Shown: piece after piece, positions 58,101 to 64,000 of the stretch
How positions within the stretch are numbered: position 1 is the first letter of the stretch
Layout: every line of letters starts with the position of its first letter
Source: Parasitella parasitica
Lineage: Eukaryota > Mucoromycota > Mucoromycetes > Mucorales > Mucoraceae
Assembly (NCBI GenBank): GCA_025201805.1
Contig: MU619258.1
Span: 67,631 to 131,630, forward strand
DNA length: 64,000 nt
Reading direction: 5' to 3'
Notes under the pieces: model-generated
Databases searched by the model: none
Told to the model about the DNA's origin: nothing
The model's input: the letters and a program-made list of their open reading frames with translations, nothing else
Made by a program: the position numbers and the translations under genes

Positions 58101-60927
58101 TTTTTGGTTTGTTTCTCCATGGTAGGTTTGCCATCAGAGTGCATGCTGATCTCCTTGAGACGTGGCTCCTCGCCTTCTTTTGTAAAGATGGCCGTCTCTC
58201 TCAATCTCTTTAATTCAATGTCGCTCAACGTTGCTTGCACAGAGGTAAGGTATTTCACCAATTCTATATGAGACCAGCTCCCATCAGAGATCAATCTATC
58301 AAACACCATTTGCAATTCCACATGCTACATGGTACAGCTAGTTAGCCAACAGAAAAAAAAAAAACGCAACAAGGCCACTACTGAGCTTACTTTGCGAACA
58401 CCTAATGCAGCCAAGAATGCATCACTAATGTGCTTGCTTGAAAACTCGACGACGGGAAGGTCGTCAAAAAGCTTGACCGAAGGAAAGTAGGCATCCTGAG
58501 GCTGTTTCAGGCCGTAGCGTGTTGGTATACAGCGCTTCATTTTGAGGATACTTGCAATATCGCCCTGTGTTTTGGCAGACGAATGCAGAAACTGCTTCGA
58601 TACCACCAACAAGACTCGCTCTGCAAATTCTTTTGACGTTTCCAGCTGTGGTTTAGTTTGTGCAATGAATTGGGTCCAGTGTAGCACTGTCAATACGTTC
58701 ATATTCCCAAAATAACTGGCCAAATCCGCCGTAGAAAAGTTTTTGGAGATAGAGAACGGCATTGTGTCTTCAGGAATAGGCATATCCAAAGGAACCGTCT
58801 TTGGATTCAGGTACCACTGTGTATGAGACAGCTGTAGTAGGCCACGATCCTCACCACAATTCATAATAGCAGCATCAAGGAACTTTGTGCGAGCAGCGTG
58901 ATTACCAATAATATGGTCTCTTGTGTGTTTGGGTATAGATGAATTGTTTCTGTTGCACTCTATCCACCATTTCATGCAGGCTACCATCTCGTTTTGTTCC
59001 AAGGATCTCGCATCTAATTCCTTTACAACATCATTGAATCCAAGTGGTGCCAGCAGGTTGAATCCAATCAACTTGGCTATGCTCTCTTTGCATTCTTGAG
59101 ATACAGTGGGTGTAAGCGTGGGTATCGTCTTGATAAACACATCGAGCAGTTCAGTAATGACATGGCCTGCTACGTTGGTGTTGTCGGGGACAGTTCTTGC
59201 CATATCAATGGGCAAGATGCCATGCGAAGTCATTACGTTTAATGGCGCCTTGCAAGAGACAAAGAACTGTTCTTCGTGCAGTTTGCTGACAATTGTACTC
59301 GGGGTGGAATGCTGAAATGTGAACGAATGCAGTGCATGCGCTGCTCTTTTTTCCAGCACAAGTTTCGCACTATCCATGCCTTCCACCTTTGTCTTGTCTA
59401 CCTCAGCGCTGTATCCAACAAGCTCACGGTAAAGCCTAGAGATTTGCTCCATCTCATCATTGTAAACCATGCGAGCTAGTATGCCGCCTGCTGCTAAAAG
59501 CTCCTTGTTCCACACACTGATATATCGATCCGCAAAATCGATGCTCTCTCTTTCGACAGTAGGGATAAAGCGAGAGGCCATATGGCAGCAACAACCGGTG
59601 GTTTGATGCGTAGGAAACCCAATAAACACTCGTCCCTGATGAGGAAAGGGGATGAGGTCTTTGAATATCTGATTTCTGTTCTCTGAGGCATCCAGTTCCT
59701 CTTTTCCGGTGTAGACAAGCTGGAATTTGGTGGTTTTTGGTGGTTTCTTTTTGGTTGCACGCTCCATTTCCTTTTCGTAATCTCGAGACACACTCACTTT
59801 CAGAGCGCCTGTAACTACTCGTAAAAAGATACTGCCCTTTTCTACTGGCAATCCCTTTTCCTTGTCTGTGGTGGATTTCGGTTTGCTGGACAGAAAGTTG
59901 GCCAATGGGCTGAATACCGATGGCGGCGTGTATTTCTCGGCATCAAGCTGGATCTGTCTCATGTCGCAACCAGTGATTGTAAACATACGTTGGGGAGTGG
60001 TGAGAGCCGTTTTATCCATCTTGATGGTCACTGATCTGGGCTCAGCTTCTCTCTTTGTGATTTTGAATATCTGATGGTCGTCAAAATAAACAGCAACCTG
60101 CTTTAGATTGGCAGTGAATCCCATACTTGTTGTTAAAAATCGTGAGAAACTGTCGAAATCAGGCATTTCCATAGGCTCTCTCAAGTCCATCAAAAACGAT
60201 GTCCATGCATCAATGTCTTTTTCGGGAACATCAGCCCTCTTTGCAAATAGCTGATCTCCTTTGAAATAAAACGCCATGCATTGCGATCCTGAAAAAACAC
60301 TATGAAGACAAGTTGGCATCAAGATTCTCTGCTTTAGACATACACAAACAATGGGCTTACAATGGGTTCTCACAGACCGAGAAAAGAGAGTAAAATCCTA
60401 CACCAAATGCGCCAATTTTTTGTTCATCTGTTGCATTGTCTTTAATCATATGCTATTTTATCAGTGCTGATGTCGACTCTTACCCGGATTTCCTTCTGCA
60501 ATTCTCTTTAACCGCTGCCAATCCTCAGGACGGAAGGCCATGCCGTTGTTTTTGAATACTATCTGTTTGCATTTTGCAGACAGATTGAGAGTTTTTGTGT
60601 CGTCGGGCGAGCATGATTGGAAGTGGATGGAGATGCTCGTTGAAGAAGCGTCATCTACACAGAAAATGTCAAATTTCTGATGGCACTGTACGTCCGTTTC
60701 TATGCTATACCGGCATTTTGCATCAACTCTCTGTATAATACGTATTCAGCTGAATATCTGGCCAAGATTTTATCGATCAAGTGTCTTTGATTTACTACGC
60801 AAGCAATGATCAGTACCTGATAAGAACATAGCAGGCCTCATGTACCTTCCACTTTCTCTTCTACGCCCCCAGTATCCATGATACTGGAACGAAGAGCCTC
60901 CAGCCGATTATCCCCCTTCTTTGACAT
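55200..60927 (-). CDS. Sacsin-like / DUF3684 protein with GHKL ATPase fold and HELAH motif
   Basis: Seven exons on the minus strand: 60927-60846, 60794-60711, 60654-60484, 60439-60361, 60299-58391, 58324-56928, 56874-55200; 1,798 residues. The N-terminus has the Bergerat ATP-binding fold shared with Hsp90, MORC and sacsin: N-box YRELMQNADDAS, N/G1 segment FKNNGMAF (Asn where Hsp90 has Asp), and G2 box IGAFGVGFYS followed by SGSQCMAFYFKGDQL. The long middle matches fungal DUF3684 proteins as I know them. Near the end TICHELAHNFVSAHSSEHEF contains HExxH, unusual for a chaperone-type ATPase. The acceptor for exon 5 is the TAG upstream of a nearer CAG; only the former keeps the frame. A role in protein quality control or chromatin is conjecture. 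Confidence 0.8.
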
Positions 60928-61774
60928 GGATTTTGCGTTTTATATAAAGAAAAAAGGAACCCGGATTGTTTGTATGCAATTTACCGTATTTTGCACATGA
61001 TGACTCGGAAAAGCGACTGTGCTTGCCCAGTGGTGAAAGCATCACAGCGCTGCTGATAAAATACGAGCGCGATCATTGTTACTACGCCTTTTAAGGCATG
61101 CGACTAACGGGTCCAAGCAGTTGAACTGGGAAGGACGTACTATGGCTTCATACTGATAAAACACGACCTATTTACTTGTTTTTTTTTCTCTTCTTCTTGA
61201 ACTGTATATAATATTGAGATAATTTACTAGCAAAACTGTGCGGCCATTTGATGACAAAAGATGCAACGTTACAATAGAGAAAAGTAGGACAGTCCATCCT
61301 GTCCATCTCTCCCCCCCCCCACCCCACCCAAAGAAAAAACATAGCTCGCCCAGAGATTAAATCTATTTGCAAAAAGACAGCTCGAGCAGCATTCAGACAA
61401 TGCTGGACTCTTGTGCAAATCCACTTAAAGAAATCTAGCACAAGACACGCAGCTCCAACTACCGCTGCGACTTGCTGGCCAAACAGCTCAGTGATGGGTC
61501 ACGTATCGCTCAAAAAGCGGCATCAGTTAGGCACACCCACCCGGCATTAAAAATGGGGTTTTCCCTCACCAAGGATATTGTTAGGATAAAAAGAAGCATC
61601 CCTCTTAAAATCATGTGTTCCCCACCCTTGGCATGAATCATTTTTTTGTTCATGTGAAACCTGGCCTCTCTTGGATCCATTTCGTAATGGAATTGGAGAG
61701 GAACAAAGGCAGCCAGAAAAAGACTTGAACTGTTCAGACTCTTTTTCTTTTTCAATAAGTAAACGAAAAAAAAA
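60928..61774. other. Divergent intergenic region
   Basis: Promoter space between the DUF3684 gene and the WW-domain gene. It contains a C-rich tract near 61310-61330 (a run of about ten C, then CACCCCACCC) and a T-rich stretch before 61200. The minus-strand frame at 61441-61172 owes its length to these tracts. No gene supported. Confidence 0.5.
61308..61330. repeat. Poly-C / CACCC tract
   Basis: A pyrimidine tract dominated by C, about 450 bp upstream of the WW-domain gene; its G-rich complement could in principle form a quadruplex. Confidence 0.7.
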
Positions 61775-62401
61775 ATGGGATTGTTTTCAAAATCTAAATC
61801 CAAATCGCCTCAACCATCTTCTCAAAGCGGGCCTCCTGCTTACTCTGCTACGCCGCCCAGCAACTATGCCCCTCCTTCGCCTCCAAGACAGCCCGTAAAT
61901 TCAGACTCTCGACCATTGCCAAACGGTTGGATTTCTCAATACGACCCTAACTCGAGCAAATTTTTTTACGTATATACACCTACAGCATTGCGTCAATGGG
62001 AGCATCCTGCTGATAAACCAATGACAAGTTCTAGCCGTGGCGAAAATGCTTCTTACAACAACCAATCGCAGCAGCCATACTACCCTCAGCAACAGCAGAG
62101 ATTCTATCCTCAGCAAGGTCAATATGCCCAGCAACCTCAGTATGTCCAACAGCCGCAGTATGTCCAGCAGCCGCAATACGTGCAACAACCTCAATATGGC
62201 AGAAGTAATGGCGGTGGTATGGGCTTTGGCAAGATGGCTGCTGCTGGTGTTGGCGGTGGTTTGTTAGGTTACATGATCGGTGATGCAATGTTTGACAATC
62301 CAGATACTATTGTCGAAAACAACTACTACGGCGATGACAATGGATATGATAATGGTGGTGGATTCGACGGTGGATTCGACGATGGAGGATTTGATTTTTA
62401 A
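61775..62401 (+). CDS. WW-domain protein with Gln/Tyr repeats and glycine zipper
   Basis: Single exon, 208 residues. MGLFSKSKSK begins with a possible N-myristoylation glycine followed by a basic patch. A WW domain spans about residues 48-80: LPNGWISQYDPNSSKFFYVY, then RQWEHP, with both Trp and the final Pro. WW domains bind Pro-rich ligands. Next come Gln/Tyr/Pro repeats (four copies of PQYVQQ or a near variant), then a Gly-rich hydrophobic segment (GKMAAAGVGGGLLGYMIGD) like the glycine zippers of fungal WWM1-type and other stress proteins, and a Gly/Asp/Phe tail with repeated GGFD(G/D)G units. Yeast Wwm1, which interacts with the metacaspase, has a comparable layout; this parallel is suggestive only. 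Confidence 0.8.
   Translation: MGLFSKSKSKSPQPSSQSGPPAYSATPPSNYAPPSPPRQPVNSDSRPLPNGWISQYDPNSSKFFYVYTPTALRQWEHPADKPMTSSSRGENASYNNQSQQPYYPQQQQRFYPQQGQYAQQPQYVQQPQYVQQPQYVQQPQYGRSNGGGMGFGKMAAAGVGGGLLGYMIGDAMFDNPDTIVENNYYGDDNGYDNGGGFDGGFDDGGFDF
62125..62200 (+). repeat. 18-bp tandem repeat encoding PQYVQQ
   Basis: Four slightly diverged 18-bp units in the WW-domain gene; the number probably varies among strains. Confidence 0.8.
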
Positions 62402-62620
62402 CAGAACATCACATGCTGCTCACCATAGCAATAATCTATGATAAATAAACTCATTATGACGTTATGTATTATATTATATTTTAGACTTGGTCTGTATGAT
62501 GCTAGTGCGCATATTACTAGCCCTCTACAAAATGTTTGCATTCAAAATTTTACATATGAGCACATTCTGCAAATCATGATTTTTTAATGATACATTCAAT
62601 GTAAAATTCACAGAAATGCC
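62402..62620. terminator. Convergent 3' ends, AT-rich polyadenylation region
   Basis: 219 bp separate the stop codons of the WW-domain gene and the methyltransferase gene. AATAAA-like words (AAATAAACTC near 62440) and TTATATTATATTTTAG are suitable for polyadenylation of the plus-strand gene. Confidence 0.35.
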
Positions 62621-63349
62621 CTAGAGCTTAGCAGAGATCAAAAGCATCATGGGTCTTCTTACTTCATCAGGCATGAACGCAATCTTGCTCTCCTCAGGCA
62701 ATGGCTCTACAACCTTGGTTATCTTGAAGCCGTGGTTGATGAGCGTGTTGATATAAGTGCTCAATGTTTTGTGGTACTTGTACACATCTTCTCCCAAGAA
62801 ATTGGCCTTTCTAACACCTTCATCAAAATAGTGGTCCACAGGCCAGTGGAGTGGTTTACCATCTGCATCGTAATACCAATCGCCGCTTCCGTATGCTGTA
62901 AATATTGGGTTTTCAACCGAGAATACGAAATCGCCACCATCCACAAGGCAGTTCTTTACTTTGACACATATGTCATCAAACGAGGCGACATAATGGAAGG
63001 CCAAAGAACTAATGACAACATCGAACGAGTCTGCAGGATAGTCTGCTTGTTCTATTGACTGTACGTGGTAGGAAATAACAGGTGAATTTGTCTTTGATTT
63101 GGCGACTTGGATCATCTTCACCGAGCTGTCGATCCCTACGACCTGCCTCGAACCATGCTCTGCAGCGTAGACACAGTGCCATCCATAGCCACAACCAAGG
63201 TCCAATACCCGCTTGTCCTGGAAAACAGGAAACATCTTTTCTAGCTCATGCCATTCACCAGCGCCAGCAAGGCCGTCTTTAGACCTGGCCATTTCCTTGT
63301 ATTTCTCAAAAAATCGAGGGTTATCGTATTCGTTGGATCTTTGCGACAT
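62621..63349 (-). CDS. Class I SAM-dependent methyltransferase
   Basis: Single exon, 242 residues from ATG 63349. The family N-terminus SNEYDNPRFFEKYKEMARSK directly follows this ATG; longer frames upstream have no ATG. Motif I is VLDLGCGYGWHCVYAAEHG, then VVGIDSSVKMI with the acidic residue binding the SAM ribose, then SFDVVISSLAFHYV (motif IV region) and DGGDFVFSVENPIFTAY. The second half, with WPVDHYFDEGVR and FKITKVVEPLP, resembles bacterial and fungal small-molecule methyltransferases of the UbiE/Methyltransf_11 type, suggesting possible horizontal origin in some ancestor. Lack of introns fits this. Substrate unknown. Confidence 0.85.
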   Translation of the reverse strand: MSQRSNEYDNPRFFEKYKEMARSKDGLAGAGEWHELEKMFPVFQDKRVLDLGCGYGWHCVYAAEHGSRQVVGIDSSVKMIQVAKSKTNSPVISYHVQSIEQADYPADSFDVVISSLAFHYVASFDDICVKVKNCLVDGGDFVFSVENPIFTAYGSGDWYYDADGKPLHWPVDHYFDEGVRKANFLGEDVYKYHKTLSTYINTLINHGFKITKVVEPLPEESKIAFMPDEVRRPMMLLISAKL

Positions 63350-63746
63350 TTTCAAATTGTTTAAAACGGGTGAACTAGTTGCGCCCAGTAGTGGCGACAA
63401 GAGTTTTCGCTTTTAAATATGTCGGAATTTCACGCCGGTGAAGAGATCGATCAATCGAAGACTGTGTGTCGACAAAAATTTTGGGAAACGTCAAGATTCT
63501 CCCATTTTGATAAAAGACTTCAATATTCTTATTCTGCTAAGCTACCATCTCTCATCATCCATACTATCCAATGGAGTCAAGGTGGCAATAAACATGCTGC
63601 TTTCTGCCCTGAATGTTTACAATCGAGCTTGCAGTGACTGTATCGTAACTTTTTTAATTAAGCAGTGATTTTTGCTTTTCAAGTCCTGGGCCCTCCTCTA
63701 TTTTTTTTTTTTTTTTTATTTCAGTTTTTTTTCCTACTGTTGTAAC
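63350..63746. other. Divergent promoter region
   Basis: About 400 bp between the methyltransferase and the last gene. A 72-codon plus-strand frame at 63419-63637 starts 70 bp from the methyltransferase ATG but shows no family features. A long T run (about 63700-63718) precedes the last gene. Confidence 0.45.
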
Positions 63747-64000
63747 ATGTCTACTAGAAAGGGAATCAACAGAGTAGTAGCTGCAGACGGGCTCAAATAC
63801 AAGCCAATTTATACTCCACCACCTCCACCCCCTCCCCCAAGACTAAAGCCAAAGTTGGGGCCCATCTTAATCGGTGGCTCTCTACTATATGTAACAGCTA
63901 CTTATGTGAGCATGCTTGTCTTTAAAAGCAAAAACGACACGAATGATGCAGTTGCAGGAAAAACAGGAAAAACAGCAGTAACGCCCTCCAGCTTTGATAC
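63747..64000 (+). CDS. Membrane-anchored protein, N-terminal part (truncated by window)
   Basis: Open from ATG 63747 to the window end, 84 codons. The sequence starts with a basic N-terminus (MSTRKGINRVV), then a Pro run (PPPPPPPP), a basic linker, and a single hydrophobic segment (LGPILIGGSLLYVTATYVS) near residues 45-63, followed by a polar stretch. This layout recalls mitochondrial inner-membrane proteins with an N-terminal anchor such as OMS1-type methyltransferases, but the diagnostic domain lies outside the window, so I leave it unnamed. Confidence 0.5.
   Translation, partial: MSTRKGINRVVAADGLKYKPIYTPPPPPPPPRLKPKLGPILIGGSLLYVTATYVSMLVFKSKNDTNDAVAGKTGKTAVTPSSFD

Noticed and set aside
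63419-63637. 72-codon plus-strand frame upstream of the last gene
   Set aside because: It lies in a 400-bp divergent promoter and shows no domain, signal or repeat; likely chance.

Overview
The window is nuclear DNA of a filamentous fungus, almost certainly a member of the Mucoromycota (Mucorales type). The genes have several short introns (about 50-85 nt, GT..AG, CTAAT/CTAAC-like branch points), intergenic DNA is AT-rich, and the centrepiece is a gene with the architecture of a Mucoromycota Gellin. No tRNA, rRNA, CRISPR array or prokaryotic signal was seen. Exon boundaries were chosen by hand from splice signals and reading-frame continuity. Every complete multi-exon model closes in frame, but none was checked against RNA.

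Layout. 0-13 kb: a small unknown protein; a caleosin with a long polyQ tail; a DH-PH RhoGEF (minus); complex I subunit NDUFA6 (LYR protein); an F-box protein (minus). 11.5-16.9 kb: gene-poor DNA with a Tc1/mariner 3' remnant fused to a broken gene, plus decayed coding sequence. 16.9-25 kb: GTP cyclohydrolase I with a 10-nt exon; an unknown Ser/Thr-rich protein with a CUE-like end; an M20 amidohydrolase; a TB2/DP1/HVA22 membrane protein; a cyclin. 25.3-27.8 kb: a nearly perfect 690-bp-arm palindrome, then a 5'-truncated LINE with 15-bp target-site duplications. 28.2-31.1 kb: an EXO1-like XPG nuclease. 31.1-34 kb: gene-free, with an assembly gap.

34.0-53.2 kb is one gene of 12 exons, 18,513 coding nt and 6,170 residues. 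The first ~1,965 residues hold ten beta-trefoil repeats, the count reported for Gellins, which stop cytoplasmic bleeding from wounded aseptate hyphae by gelling. The remaining ~4,200 residues contain about 20 related helical units, most of eight recurring Ala/Gly-rich hydrophobic segments (the first lies between trefoils 7 and 8), acidic Ser/Asp tracts and a terminal HAD-like domain of the 2-haloacid-dehalogenase type.

53.8-64 kb: COX6A/COX13 and NDUFB7 share a divergent promoter; then an 1,798-residue sacsin-like/DUF3684 GHKL-ATPase protein with a C-terminal HELAH motif; a WW-domain/glycine-zipper protein; a SAM methyltransferase; and the 5' end of a membrane-anchored protein cut by the window edge. 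Three respiratory-chain subunits (NDUFA6, COX6A, NDUFB7) lie here. The strongest leads are the giant Gellin-like gene, the caleosin with a coding-like tail past its stop, the EXO1-like protein with changed metal ligands, the 690-bp palindrome, and the HELAH motif in the DUF3684 protein.
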